Source: Thuidium tamariscinum
Taxonomy: Eukaryota > Streptophyta > Bryopsida > Hypnales > Thuidiaceae
Length of the DNA: 64,000 nucleotides
Direction: 5' to 3'
Assembly: GCA_947034885.2 (NCBI GenBank)
Contig: OX344749.2
Location: 21,219,501-21,283,500, forward strand
The translations under genes and the position numbers were made by a program. Position 1 is the first letter of the stretch. Each line of letters begins with the position of its first letter. This document shows positions 22,573 to 35,808 of this stretch, piece after piece. The notes below the pieces were generated by a model. The model was given only the letters and a program-made list of their open reading frames with translations, did no database searches and was not told the DNA's origin.

Positions 22573-24390
22573 GAGTGGCGAAGCTATCAAAATTTAAGAA
22601 GCGAATTGTCAATTTTTAAAGAACCTCCCATGTCCGTGGTTTAGTAAAATCACGAATAGTTGTAAAACTCAAAAGTTCGGTCCATTGACAATATTACCTT
22701 CACGGAAACGGTTAGTTTGAACAAAGATCAAACACCAGAACCCAATTAGTATCCATAAACCAATTTAGATGTGGGAACAAGGGAACCAAAATCCGAATGT
22801 GAGACTTAAATCAACACCCAGAGGAGCCAGTTACCCATTTAGTGGGTGGACCGGCAAGCTAGTGGGCGGACCAGCAGTTTAGTAAGGCGGACCGGCAGCC
22901 AATGGGCAGACCGAACGACCAGGTATCGGACCTGAGGGGCGCGGAGTCCAGAGGAGAGCGGAGTCCAGAGGGAGCGGAGTCTAGAAAGGGAGTCGGGGTC
23001 CAGAAGGGGAGTTGGGGTCCTGACAGGGAGTGTGGTCGGACTTGCATACTAGTACTACTCCAAACTTTGGAATTCCAAACATTGGATTTGAAATCAAATC
23101 TTGGTTGGCAATTGAAGCCACAACCATCTTTCGATTTTCATCACAAATCTAAAATTTGGCATTACAAAAATTTCTTATAAATTTCCTACAAAAAAACCAT
23201 CTCCATAGCCAACCTCTCTCTTTCCAAACATTGCAACCCACTCCAAAACATGAATGAAGAAGAAAGAAGGAAGCAAGGAAATTAAGGGAAAGGAAATAAC
23301 TCGTAAGCAAGGTGATGGTATTAAAAAACTAATTCTTTAAGAATAACACTATAGAGTTGGATTCTTTATTCTCGGCCTTTGACCCTTGGGAATAAAAACC
23401 AATTTTTTAAAGAATCTTACTATTGAAATTGTTCTTGATCTTTAGGAATGTTCTACATTCTTTGGTAGTTAGTTATTAATTAGATTCTTAGAAGATTTGG
23501 ATTTTGTTGGTTTTGTTTTATTAGGCCTAATAAGCCAAAAAGGAAACAAACAAATTGACAACCAATTTCTTTACAAATTAATGCAAATACAAAATTAATT
23601 AGATTTGAAAAGATTTGATGATAGTTTTTGATTTAAAATATCTTAATAAGACAAGAGGGAAGGGACAAATTGACAACTAATTTCTTTAAGGAATTAACGT
23701 AATTTCAAAAATTAATTAGATTTGAAAAGATTTGACAATAATTTCCAATTCAAAATAATTATTTAAATTCAACTTGAAGTAATTTAGATTTTGAATATTA
23801 ATTTAGAACCAAAAGAAAGAACTAAAACAACGAACCATTAGACTTTCATTAATTTCTTTAGAATAGAGTATTTACTAAGGATTTAACCAAATAGGTAGAT
23901 TAAGTTGAATTGTAGTATTTTCTAATTACCGGAGATTTAGGAATTAAAAGAATTACGCAATTAAACTAGTGCCACATAACCTTTAGTTTTCTTTTAATTA
24001 GGATAGATTTAATTGACCAACAACGTGAGAATTACTATGGATTAGATGGGAAACCAGGATGATTTTGATGGTGAGGTCATGGGTAAATATCTTCACATGA
24101 TGATGTTTGACGACGGGACTATAGAGATTTATGCAGAGGAGGTAAATTGATCTCATTTGATTTTTGTTCTCATTGTTTTGTTACTAAGTTTATTTTTACC
24201 GAATGCTTGGAATTAGACTTGGATACAATTTCATTTGATAAAGTAGAATAGGATAGGATAGCCTAATTGAATGTTAAAATAGAATAGTTAGAGTCATAGA
24301 CCCAATTTAGATAAACAAAATGCTTTAAAGACATGACTAAAAGAGTTCATTGCTTGGAAGGCTCTCTTTGAACACCCAATTAGAGAGAAA

Positions 24391-25488
24391 ACTCAATTAG
24401 ACACATGACCCGTGTGATAAACTTTTAGCTCAAGGGTGGAGTTAGAAGCGCTCACATCAGGCCAAACCTCCCTCACAACATGGAACACCTCGTTGGGGAA
24501 ATCCCGCTTCTTTTTCCACCCTAAAATGAATGCGAGGTTACTATAGAATAAAATTCTCCAATTCCTTGCTTTCAGCACCTCTGGCCAGTAGTTGGTGAAT
24601 CCTCTCGCATCGAGGCAACAACAAACAAGTGACCCTCGTCCAAGCAATTGAGGACTTGCTTCCTCTAATTTGGAGTGGCGTCAATGTCTATCAACCATGT
24701 ATCAATGAGTCGTGCCTGCTTCAAGCGAGAGTTCGGGACTAGCAAAGGTGGAGCACTGCCTAAATTCAACATGGCGTTGGAGACTCTCCTCAAGGAAAGG
24801 TACAAATTAGAGTGCAACTACAACATTAGAAATAGTGGGGTGCACAAAAAATGCAAACAATTGCACGCAACTAATTCCACTCTCTTGAATGATGATGTGC
24901 AAGCAGTCACCTCCAGGCTCTGGATTATGACCTTACTACCTTGTCCGCTGTTCCTCCCGCTCCATTGCCATCGTCAGGACAGGTTAGTATCTCCCCCAAA
25001 ATTATACTCCTAAACTTGAGATGTACTTCTAATCCAAAGCTTCTCCACAGCGATTCCTGCTGTTGTAGATGGCAACCCTAAACCCTCGACGTCGACATTG
25101 AATCTAGAATATTGTTTCTAATACTTGGAAGGAGGCGCGGCTTCAGCAGACTCATTATAAAATCTTAAACCTTAGGCGGGAAGCCCTGTGGCAACAAGGA
25201 CGTACTTATGTCCTTAACGGACTTTCTCCGGGTCACCCGACCCGTCACCCTACAGTGACAACTGACGTGGCACCTCGTTTTGGCGTTGTTCACAGACCTT
25301 GCTCAGTCTAAACCGCCCTATAAATCAGTAGACACATCAACATGCAGATCAGTGAATACCTTCAGATTCACAACTTTATGCCCTATAATTGTGTAGTTGA
25401 AAAATTTTCAAAATAGAATTCCAATTTTGCTTTATTGAGCTTTGAAAAAACCTCAAGGACAGATTATATCCTCAGGGGCATTCTGGGG
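24391..25488. other. Intergenic stretch with open frames but no recognised gene
   Basis: A minus-strand ORF of 84 codons (24647-24393) and a plus-strand ORF of 112 codons (24675-25013) overlap no recognised domain. The minus-strand peptide has a Trp-rich segment (WKKKRDFPNEVFHVVREVWP) that could be a transposon relic. Neither is called as a gene. Confidence 0.3.
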
Positions 25489-26055
25489 TTAAGGACTGTG
25501 GTTGATTTTGGGGGTGGGTGCAATTTCTTTACACAATTCTTGAAAAATCCCATTTTGTAACCATTCTATGAATGTAATTCTAAATCAAATTGTATGAATT
25601 GGTTCTATAGAACAAATCCTTGAATCAAACAAAAAATGGAAGTGATCCAACAGTTCACATCTTTGTAATTAATTTTCAAAGATTAATGTGTTGCAAATAG
25701 CCTCTTGCAATGATGCTAAATAGGGTTTGCCACAATTGGGCATAAATTTCACTAAATGCTCCAAAAATTGATCCTAAACCTTCCAATTAGTTCTTTCACA
25801 CATATAAGTAGTCATCTTTTACATTCATTATATATTTTTTTGCAATATTTCACATATAAAGAGCCAAGCAATTTAAGTTCAGACAAGCATAGCTAATGCA
25901 TTTTTGCACGCATTTTCTTGAAATTGGCTTTGTTAAAAGCATACAAAGACACTCTAATTGCGTTGTTCTCTAAGTTTTTAGAAATGAGATGTTTTATAAT
26001 TAATAATAGACAAAAAGTGAAAAAATCAACCCAAAACTGGTTAGCCAGTCCTTAA
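25489..26055. mobile_element. 567-bp foldback element, probably of the TTAACCCCTAA family
   Basis: TTAAGGACTG at 25,489-25,498 is mirrored by CAGTCCTTAA at 26,046-26,055. A second shared phrase lies further inside both arms (GTTGATTTTGGG, with its complement near 26,015-26,035). The right border continues to CCTTAAAGGGTTAAA, which resembles the ends of the outer transposon at 72. It has no coding capacity. Confidence 0.4.
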
Positions 26056-26210
26056 AGGGTTAAATGTGTCAATTTGTTTCTTCCCGAACGTAACCCATGT
26101 CCCAAGTCCCAAACCTACCTTGAAAGAGGCTCGATAGCAAACTGCCCCCCTCTATTAACACCAAAATGCTTACTACCAACAAGTGGGAACATACCTTTAG
26201 AGACTAATAG

Positions 26211-26487
26211 TAAGATAGGTACACCCAAAAGCGCCAGTTTTTCATACTATGCCTAGTTCCTGTTATTATGTTGTTCAGACTTTTTTTACAGTCTTATTGG
26301 TAAGTGAAAGCATATTCCAACGCACCAAAGAACAGTGGATTTGGATACCGTATGCAAAAGTTATTAACAGTCAGAGTGTGTTCCTGAAAGGGCCATTTAC
26401 TGTCAAGGTACATGACTGATTTTGAAAATGTATGCACGTTGTACAAGGCGCTTTAAGGTCAGGTGCCATTTGGGGTGTACCTACCTT
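26211..26487. mobile_element. 277-bp MITE with about 24-bp inverted repeats (TAAGGTAGGTACACCC type)
   Basis: TAAGATAGGTACACCCAAAA at the left end pairs with the reverse complement of the right end, TAAGGTAGGTACACCCCAAA, and the match continues imperfectly to about 24 bp. There is no ORF. The ends resemble those of the MITE at 41,068-41,419. Confidence 0.65.
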
Positions 26488-28222
26488 AGATCATGAAAAT
26501 AGAACCCATGTTAACATTCAAATCCAATGTTCAATTACTTGGAATGTTTTTAAGAATTTCAAATTGAAATAGAAACTAGACTCAATAATTAAGGTTCATC
26601 TTATAAGTTGGCCTCACATTCCAAAAGATCATCAACATGGCTCAAATTCAGGTCAAGAACAAGGAGTCGAGATGCCAAACTACAGTAGAAGGACATCGCC
26701 TCTGATGTGGGGTACTCACATCGGACGTCCACCTAAAGTTGTCCTCGTGTATGCCATGACAAGAAGAATCTTCTGTACCAAACAGAGAAAACTGGATGAA
26801 AACTTTCTGTATTGCATCCCTCCAGCAACCTTTGTTTCGTCATCAGAAAGCCTTGTGCATGATTCGGCTCCTGGCAAGCGTTCGAGGGTTGAGGAGTTAC
26901 CGAAATTGCGGGCGAAATTGTCGATCGTTGCTTGATTTTCTCAGTTCTGGGTGGGTCTGCCACTGGTGCAATGCAAAAGATCGATCGGTCGACTTTCTCT
27001 CAATCTATCAACCTCGGAATGAATGAATGAACACATATAATGAAGCCGCAGTGGTTGCATTTTCCATCACCGAGTGTCTGACTCGTGCTCATCAGTTTTT
27101 GTTGCTCGATCATTTGAATTGAATGCATGCCTCGGGGTCCAAAATTCGGGACGGAATGGCCGTGTGACGAGCGAGCGAGCGTCGTTGAGTAACCGAAGTT
27201 CTTTCGGAAGTGATGCCATGCCAGTGGTACACGTGTGAAGAAGGCGAAGAAGCAGGAAGAGCCGAAGAGGGATCTCTTTTCTAATACAGGAGCATTGATT
27301 TGCAGTATGGCCGGTGCTCTGACTGCCGTGCTGCTGTAATGTTCTTTTGAAAAGCTAGATCGCAATTGTACAACAGAACAATCAAGGGTTCTTCCTTCCA
27401 TTGATGCGTCAATCAAGAGTTGACCAGTAGATTTCTGCCATAGCCAAACTTGCCTATGTGTACGTACTTTGAGCAACGGGAGCTCGATCCCACGAATTGA
27501 AAAACAGCTAGATTCCGGCCAAGATCATATGCCAGACCCTTTATAACTTGGTCACATGTGGATTGGTTCTCCTGGGTCATCATCCTTCAGTTTAAGTCTA
27601 ATTCAAATTAAGTTGATCTGACAGAAACTGTTCATACTTATGTGACGAGATGCCTTCCTTGGGAGGGAAGTGTGGACAACTTGTAGACGATCTAAGTTTT
27701 AGCATCTTTACTACGATTTTGAGCTTGCAATTTCCATTGCATGTGAAATTAGGTCACCTGCTTTTCGCTAACGATTTCTTATAGCATAGTTGTAGAGATA
27801 GATTCGCCGCGAATTCCCGAAAATAGCCTTGAGAGACGTCGGTCGCTTTCGTATCAAACCGTGGAAAGCTTTCTCGGAGCTTCTATGTATTTAGCTCCCG
27901 ATTGACGCATCAACGGAAGAGCAATTACGGACTGCAACGTCGTGAAGATCGTCAGCTCTTCTTTCTGGTTCGCTATTTAAGATTCTGTTTTTCATGTTCT
28001 TTCATGAGGGTCCGACCTCTATTGCGTTTCAGATCTAATCTTACGATCTTGAGATTTTCAGGGATGGCTTCAAAGCTCTTCAATGGTGAGGTCACCTGAA
28101 TGCAATTCAGCTCGGGCAGTGGCACGTTGACGACGACAGTGAAGCTTCAGCTGCAATTTGCAGCGAACTCCTGTAGCTTCGAGCTTCCCTTTTGCAGATA
28201 CTAGCTTAATTACAAGTGCTCA
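26488..28222. other. Upstream region of the MATE gene, no supported gene
   Basis: This 1.7-kb stretch has a gene-like base composition but no recognisable protein. An 87-codon ORF (26,672-26,935, +) and a 158-codon ORF (27,476-27,000, -) lack any known motif. The last 400 bp probably contain the promoter and 5' leader of the MATE gene. Confidence 0.4.
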
Positions 28223-31200
28223 ATGGCGATGACGATCATCGAAGAGTTCGCCGAGCCGCTCATTAACGGGGACCTGCACCCGTCAACACTCTCCTCCTCG
28301 GGTTTCGCGGTGGCTGAAAACCACATCGCCTGCACGAAGCCCTTGAGCAATGGCCATGGAAACAACCCCGTGAGCCACGACCCGGAGGAGAAAGGCCTTT
28401 CTTGGTGGGTGTGGGGGGAGGTTCGCGAGCAACTCTGGCTAACAGGACCCATCATGGGCACGTATTTTCTGCAATACATCATGGTTATAGCCACAACGAT
28501 GTTCGTGGGGCATTTGGGCTCTCTCCCCCTAGCGGCTTTCACCCTGGCCACCGCCTTCGTCGACATGACGGGATTCACTGTGCTGGTACTACTTACTTCA
28601 ATCCCTGCAACCTCAAATTCGACGTTAATCAATGGCAGATAATTTCAGTGATTCATGTGCAGTCTCCGTCACCAAGCCGAATCCTCATTCCTCAGATTAG
28701 AACTATATACATATTCAGTACATCGTGGTTGATATTTTCTGTGTTTTAGGGCAATTGTTGCGCAACTGTACGTGTACACCAAACTAAAATCTAGACCTGT
28801 CCTACTTTTCTAAGGAAGAACTGCTTGCACATCGATCTCAGTTTTCGCAATTGAGAGACCGTTAATGTAACGAATGTTTCCGCCTGATTACCTATTAGTT
28901 CTAGTGCCCCGGGAACTTGAAAGCTTAGGTTTCAGAGCTCGTGCCTGGCTTGTGGCACTTGAGCACTACAGATTTGGCAGTCGATAAGCATGTCAAATAA
29001 TCGAATAAGGCCATCTGAAGTTGGCTATGGCGTCCAATTGTTATCCCAATTTGGAAGCCAAAACTGTAGTGCTCCTATGAAATTATATGGCACCTGCAAT
29101 TGGCCATTGCACCTGAATTATTACCCGAGTTGTGCTGATGTGATCACAGTGGTGATTGAAGGTAGGTATGGCGAGCGCACTGGAGACACTCTGCGGACAA
29201 GCCTACGGCGCAAAGCAGTATCACCTCCTGGGGATCTTCCTCCAACGTGCGATTTTCATCCTCACATTGTCCTCCATCCCCATCTCTCTCATCTGGCTCA
29301 ACATGGGCAACATCCTCGTCGCCCTAGGGGAAGATCCGAAAGTAGCTCAAGCAGCCCAATCCTACACATACTGGGTCCTCCCGACCTTGTTTGAGTATGC
29401 ATTTCTCTTCCCTCTCATCAAGTTCTTCCAGACGCAGCGTATCGTCGTGCCCTTGATGCTGGCCGTGGCGGTGTCAACGTTGCTGTGCCATGTGCCTTTG
29501 TGTTGGCTGGTGATTGACAAACTTCGCGTCGGGCTCAACGGCGCCGCTATCGCCTATAACATCTCCAGTCTTGGGAACGTGTGTCTGTTAGTCTTGTTTG
29601 TGAGATTCGAGAAGCGATTCGAGAAGACGTTCACGAAGATCTCATTGCGGGAGGCGTTGCGAGACTTTGGGGATTTTTTCGGACTGGCTGTTCCGTCGGC
29701 CACCATGATTTGGTATGGGATTTTGACTCACCTTGACTTGGATGCAAAAGTTATGGAGGTTCAAATTTTTTGTGGGGTGGATGATCTGAAACTACAATCT
29801 CATGTTTTTGTAGCATACGCTCTTGTTGTCAATACATGGACTTCTGGACCAAGGTTTGGGTTTTTAGAGCATTAGAACTAGGTTACTGTTGGGATTGGGT
29901 GTTACTAACTTAAGGAAGAAGACCATCACCAGTCAATTTTGACAAATATTAGAAGAAAATTTTGCAGATTGGGACTACCCTAAGTTTCACTGAATTTCCA
30001 AGAGATTGATAATAGATGCGTCGAAAAACTAATTTGTGGGAGGAGGCCAGGGGTCATGTATTTGTACATTTGTCAACAAATAGGTTTAGCAAGGATCATT
30101 GCATGCCCGATCACCATGGTGATGGATCTGCTGTTTTAACTTAAAGCCTGAGCATTTTGTGATGTTGGTCTTTGATGCAACAGCATGGAGGCTTGGTCAC
30201 ATGAAATTCTGACCCTGTTGGCGGGGCTGCTTCCCAACTCCCAACTAAACCTCTCAAGTTTTGCCATCTGGTAAAGTTACTGCACCAAGAGAATATGGTA
30301 CACTATGTTCTGTGTATCAGTGGGTGAAAATTAATGTGACCACCAACAGTTTTGTCCGAAGAAGTTGTACTCTTCTTTGCAGCTTTCTAAGAAAGTCAAA
30401 ACTTTCCGTCATGCCGAATTCGAAAAGTGCAGGTTACTGTGGCCGCACGCCACCAGTGTGGTCCAAATTACATGAGCAGTGCATCTGGTGAAAGACTTCG
30501 AACTGTGCTCATCTTTACTTCATTTTTGTTGGGGTCTTTGTCATGTTGTGGACACTCAGGGATCATGAGATTTCAAGGATTTTCGGTCTTCTTCACGGAC
30601 ATGGCAGGCTCAAGACTATTCCATGCCGTTCTTTCGGACCACGATACATCCCGCTCCTGAACGGGATTTAAATACAATGAGAACGGAATTATTTCAGGGT
30701 TATCTGATGATGTAGCCGGCAATTATAACAATTTTGTTAAACAGACCGGCCCTTCCTGTGGAATAAATGCTTGAAGAGCCAGCGTGGAATCGTGAGCATA
30801 CTAACAGAGTCATGCTGCTCATTGTTTGCAGTATGGGTTTGCTAACCTTATCCAATATGGTTGCCCTTGCTCTCGGCATTACCGCCAGGTAATACATTCG
30901 TAAGAACGACTTCAATTTCTCAGTAGAGAATCCATGTAGACAATGAGCCCATTCTTCTCCATTCTCTTCACAGTTGAAGGTGAAAGATGCGTGACATAGA
31001 TTCAGCCACAAGTCATTTTGTATGTAAGCCACAAGTCATAATATCAGATACTACACTACTAATAACATGTAATGTCATAATTGAGTTGCTAAAATATGAA
31101 AGACATTATTTCAAACTTTCGGCATTTCAATTTCTAGCTGTATTGGGGTGTTTGCAGCGTTCGAGTAGCGAATGAGCTGGGAGCAGGAAAGGCTCGTGCA

Positions 31201-33199
31201 GCACGATCAGCTCGTGCCGTGTCTGTGGTCACAGGGTTAGTGCATGGGACGGTGATGGCCACTTTAATCTACTCGCTCCGGCATACTTGGGGGTGGGCAT
31301 TCACTAACGACTACGAGGTGGTGCAACACGTCGCGCGTACTGCGCCTTACCTGTCAGTCCTGGCTCTTCTTTATGCCTTGGGGGCGATTCTGTCAGGTTT
31401 GTCGTCCAACTCTCGGACGCAATTTGAAAAGGCAATTCCTTCTTCTCTTTTGGCGTGGAGTAAGAGTCGGTTTGTTCAAACGTCAATTTCGTGAAATTTT
31501 GCGCAATTTCACGTACATGGCGTGTGCATTGCCAAGCAATGAAAGAACGAATTGATCTAGGGAGCCAGGAGGGGAGAATGTCCACGGGACAATGTCTAGG
31601 ATAGCATGTAAGAGTTATGTCCTTGTTTGCAGCGAGTGATCTTGAACTGCAGCCACAAGGGAAAAAAAAATCCAGGGGTTTTACGGGGGCTTGTCGTGTG
31701 CTTACTTATGCATCTTGGCCGAAACCACTGAAGTTTACTCCTTTTTTGCAAAAGTTGAGCTCCAGAAATGATGGTCAATTTAGTTATATTGGTGGTGTTT
31801 CAACTACTTTGGGTCTTTTCAGGAGACACCCTGTGAAACGTAAATCTTATCCTGAACCCTAGTTTTTAGTTTTCCAGAGCATTGTGTAGATGTATGTCAC
31901 AACTTTGGACGCTGGATTCACACCACTATTTAACGAAATTGACAAAAAAGAATGGTGGGTCTCTTCTGAGGTGCAGGAGTGGTCCGAGGTATAGGATGGC
32001 AACGAGCGGGTGCAATGGCCAATTTGGGAGCTTACTATGCCATTGGATTACCTGTTGCTGTCATCTCAGTCTTTGTATTCAAGTTTGATTCAAGGGTGAG
32101 TTCAAACATTCAAACACCCTAAAAGCCGTGCAAGATTCGTCAGCTTGCAGTTTGGGCTCATGATATTGAAACAGTCCCATAACTTTTTCTAAAGCCAGTT
32201 TTTGTCAAGTGTATTTATTCTCCTTTTCACCGAGTTTTGGAGACTGAGGATGAAATTGACGTGTTCATTAATTGTTGTGTGCTGTAGGGATTGTGGCTGG
32301 GTATGGGTTGTGGTCTTGTGACCCAAATCGTCGCTCACATCTGCATCATTCTCCACCCAAATTGGGATCAGCTGGTAATGAGCCCGATCTAACCTCCATT
32401 TTGCTACATTCTGCTGGGGGAGCTTAATTTAAGTTAGTGTTAACAAAACCAATGAATGGACTCCAGTGAATTGCAAGGAAACTAAATTTGACATGATGTT
32501 GTTTAATATTAACATAAAATATTAATGTATTTTAATATTGTCCAATATTGTTTGTGTTTGGTATCATGGCAGGCACAAGAAGCCTTGTTGCGATCACATT
32601 CTTATAGTGCTCTACTACCAACGTTGGTAGCTCCTCTACTACAGGTTTGTGAATTAAAACTTCAAGCAACTCTTACGAAAGAGACAAAATATCACCTCAC
32701 TTCATTGTAAGCAAGCTGAATTAGTGTTGCACATTGAAAATCAACATAATATTATTTTGCTGGGAACTAGTGGTGTCTTCACAACAAATCAAGCCATTTG
32801 GAGCAATACAATGAACTAATTCAAGCATTGGTCTCTAGTAGTAATCCAAAGAGCCCTTTAAAATCCAAACTTCCAAAATTGTACTGATTTATTACCATCC
32901 GGTACTTAGAAGAGGATTGAATTTAAAGAAATGACTTTATAGTTTTAGGGAAAGTTGACAACTACAATTCACAGATTAAGTTTCAAAGTCAACAAAAAGG
33001 ACAATTTTTGTAACATTGGAAATTTGTTTGTTGAATATCCAATCACTGAATCATGCCTTAAACATCGAGTTTGAGTTTGAAGTTGTTTTTACGAATACGA
33101 CAGTGAGATCCAATTTTAAAGTGTGCTCTGTTGTTGCAGACACCTCTTGGGGACGGACATTCACCAGAAGACCTTCAAAAATTATCAACTGAAACGTGA
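28223..33199 (+). CDS. MATE/DTX family multidrug and toxin extrusion transporter
   Basis: Nine exons join in phase to 544 residues: 28223-28585, 29162-29712, 30184-30270, 30832-30888, 31158-31396, 31977-32095, 32288-32374, 32573-32644 and 33140-33199. The product is a twelve-helix secondary transporter that exchanges cations (H+ or Na+) for organic solutes, in plants at the plasma membrane or tonoplast. Signature stretches follow the family order: LWLTGPIMGTYFLQYIMVI in helix 1, VGMASALETLCGQAYGAKQY after helix 2, then SYTYWVLPTLFEYAFLFPL, RVANELGAGKARAA, GVVRGIGWQRAGAMANLGAY and GLWLGMGCGLVTQ. The N-terminus before helix 1 is about 70 residues and hydrophilic, somewhat longer than usual. The ATG at 28223 is the first in frame. 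No internal stops occur. The substrate cannot be told from sequence. Confidence 0.92.
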
Positions 33200-34305
33200 A
33201 CACTCATTATTCTGCATTTCACATACCGTAATACACAAGTCACTTATATTGTACAGAGTTAAAGGCAAAATACAAAAGTGCTATGACATTTTGAACTCCT
33301 TGCGGAGCTCTATTGGCAGGGAAGCTCAATCAGCAGATGTAGAATTATTTAAGATTGTGTCCTAAGCCTGAAAGGACTGTGCATCCCCTCCCCTGAGTCG
33401 TTTTCAATCTTTATACATGTCTCTTGGACACAAACAATTTGCTAATACAGTTTTTACCTCCGTTCTTGTGTAGATTTATTGGCCAATTTCTGTGCATCTC
33501 CAATTACAAAACTGAACTCATCTTGAGTTACGGTAAACTCATTCATAAAGATGTTGTTTTGACTCCACATTTGCTCTCTTGAATTAATACCATCCAATGA
33601 GCAATACGATAAGCAAGCCACTGTATCGGTATGTTTGCAACCAGCAACTTTTAGGTCCGTTTACAGTTCTCTGGAAGACGAGCGAAGAATTGAGAACTAT
33701 TTGGAGCCCACAAGACAAGACATTAAAATATGTAAAGACCATAGTGTCTGTTTGACCATTTTGTGACCATTACAAAGACCATTTTGTGGGCAAACAATAT
33801 TTAGAACATCCTACAAGATGGTCACACAAACACGACCACGCACGAGAATTGTTACCAATAAGTGTTCGTGTCATTTCATCATCCATTGCCACGACTCTCC
33901 GTGATTTGCCAGACGAAGTGCAAACGCCTTAAAGACAACTCTCAAACTTGTGAGCTCTCACATTGCTCATGTTGGATTTCTTAAAGTATGTTTTCTTTTC
34001 AGTGTCCGACAAATATAAACGGACCCTTGGTGCCACTAACCGTGACCATCGGCAGTTACAACAGGGGATAAATGTCCTTGCCAATGCAGTAAGCTGTCAG
34101 CAGGTTCGGGAATCTCCCTAGTTCGAGAACAGAAGGGGTAAGAGAAATAGAATTCTGTATTTGATGATGGAAATTTTACATGCTCCATGTCTTTACACAA
34201 CCAGAATTGGGCGTTGCTCACAAAACACCTAACCCAGCAAGAAGAGAGAAAGTGAAGGGGAATCACATTGTACAAGGAAGTTGCTTCAAGTCAATCAAGA
34301 GATTC
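33200..34305. other. Intergenic stretch between the convergent MATE and NC2-beta genes
   Basis: The two genes end towards each other. Between their 3' ends lies a candidate inverted-repeat element, 33,654-34,025: GGTCCGTTTA on the left is mirrored by TAAACGGACC on the right (about 372 bp). Only these 10 bp match well, so a MITE is possible but weakly supported. No ORF is convincing. Confidence 0.35.
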
Positions 34306-35808
34306 CTAGTCAGAGTCGTTCGCTTGCGTGGCAGGCGCTGGAGCTCCACCGCTGTTCATACGAGCACGCGCTTCAGCAAACATTCTTTGTTGAGCAGCTA
34401 TGGCCTCCTCTTCTGTCATGCCCCCTCCTCCTTCCTTTGCCCATCGCCCTCCTACCTTAGGGGATTCCTGTGCGCAAAAGTGTGAAGATTAGAGAAAGAG
34501 CACAGGTCTAGGATCAGTAATGGCATCATCCTCTCACAGGCAATTCGGTATTGCAGTCACATATTTGCATTCATATATTGCATACAAACTTAGTTACGAA
34601 ACATAAACCAGCCTCCACCTTCATATATTGGTTCCCTGCAAAATGGTTCATATCCAGTTATCTGGCACTAAAATATTTCAAAAACTTGAAGAATTCTCCC
34701 CAACCAAAATGGCATGTACCAGAGTTTCATTCTTGTGTTGCTCGTAAGCGGCTTGAACTTCTCCTATGTACTCTCCGAAACCCAGAATCTGTATGGATTT
34801 TCAGTACGCTTCTGTTAAATTACCAGTCGCATGAGGAAGTGAAATTGAAGGCGAAAAGTGTTGAGGAAAAAAATTCAAAAAATATCCACCTGAGCACCTT
34901 TCCGATGTAAGAAAATCAGTGTAAGCAAATATTTACTGAGTAACAGAAGTATACGCTGAAAGCACAAATAAAGCCTGGAGATAACTTTACAACATAGACG
35001 CTATGAAAGCTGAGGGACTATTTCTGAAAGCAAAAACCCATGTGATATGAGCAAAGGCGAGGGCACAACCCACGCCCACAGCATAAAACATAGAGTGTAA
35101 TCCATGCGTACCTCAAGTGCTCTCAAAACATGTTCTGGAGCAATTGTACGCTTCTCTTCCTTGCTGCAAATCTCATTAGATTCAGATGAGATCAAGTTGA
35201 TGAACTCTGTAGCAACAAGTAGCCACATCAGGGTCAGCAAAAACAAATGATAATTGAGATAAGAGGAAAGCAAATATAAAAAAAAGTTGTTTTAAGAAAA
35301 TCAAGCACAAAAACAGAAATTCTGGAGCGAGTAAACAGCTCACCAACACAGCATTCCACTAACAAATCTTGTGCATCTTTAGCAACCCGAACATCAGGCG
35401 GCAACATCTCCTTGATGATTTTAGTCATGGTGGCTGTACTCCATTAACCAATTAGAATCATGTAAGCTCTGGAGTTCATACAATTGTAATACAGCAACTA
35501 AATTACGTCAACCCAGAAACTGACGATGACACAGAAGCATTGAAGCCATCCACAAACGAGTCACAGTGAGCTGAAAAATCCTTCAGAGCTCTAAAGACAC
35601 ACCATCAAAAGAAAGTTTGCATGATACCGGAGAACAGGAAATATGCAACTTCAATTCTCAAGTCGAAAATTGAACCGAGAAGACTTACAAAGGTACATAT
35701 TACTAAAGAATTCAACTAACGATACCGAGATGCTCACAGTAGGAAAAAAATTTACTGACCTTTTGGTAAGGAAACATCATCTTTTGGACGGCTACCAGCA
35801 GTTTCCAT
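34306..35808 (-). CDS. NC2-beta (Dr1) subunit of negative cofactor 2
   Basis: Five exons, 35808-35760, 35433-35344, 35206-35112, 34788-34720 and 34467-34306, join to 154 residues. NC2-beta pairs with NC2-alpha (DRAP1) through a histone fold of the H2B type and binds TBP on promoter DNA, blocking TFIIA and TFIIB entry; it acts in the nucleus. The histone fold spans about residues 14-78, with PKATMTKIIKEMLPPDVRVA, DLLVECCVEFINLISSES and TIAPEHVLRALE. It is followed by GFGEYIGEV and the conserved C-terminal MTEEEAIAAQQRMFAEARAR helix that is typical of plant Dr1. Length and order match the family. A GC-richer stretch at about 36,850-37,090 may be a non-coding first exon or promoter. Confidence 0.95.

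Larger units (their letters stand above)
20690..24390. other. Repeat-like intergenic stretch without a supported gene
   Basis: The segment contains an LTR-like promoter at 22,162, an 83-bp tandem duplication at 22,417-22,572 and a short purine-rich degenerate repeat at 22,850-23,035 with GGAGCGGAGTCCAGAG-like units. There is also a 34-codon open stretch at 24,046-24,150 ending at a possible donor. Nothing here reads as a conserved protein. Confidence 0.5.

Noticed and set aside
22155-23035. Full LTR retrotransposon
   Set aside because: Only a TATA-like promoter and small repeats were seen; no paired LTR, primer-binding site, or gag-pol frame in the window.
27000-27476. 158-codon minus-strand ORF upstream of the MATE gene
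   Set aside because: No recognisable motif, no intron signals and no neighbours in phase; likely chance or non-coding transcript DNA.
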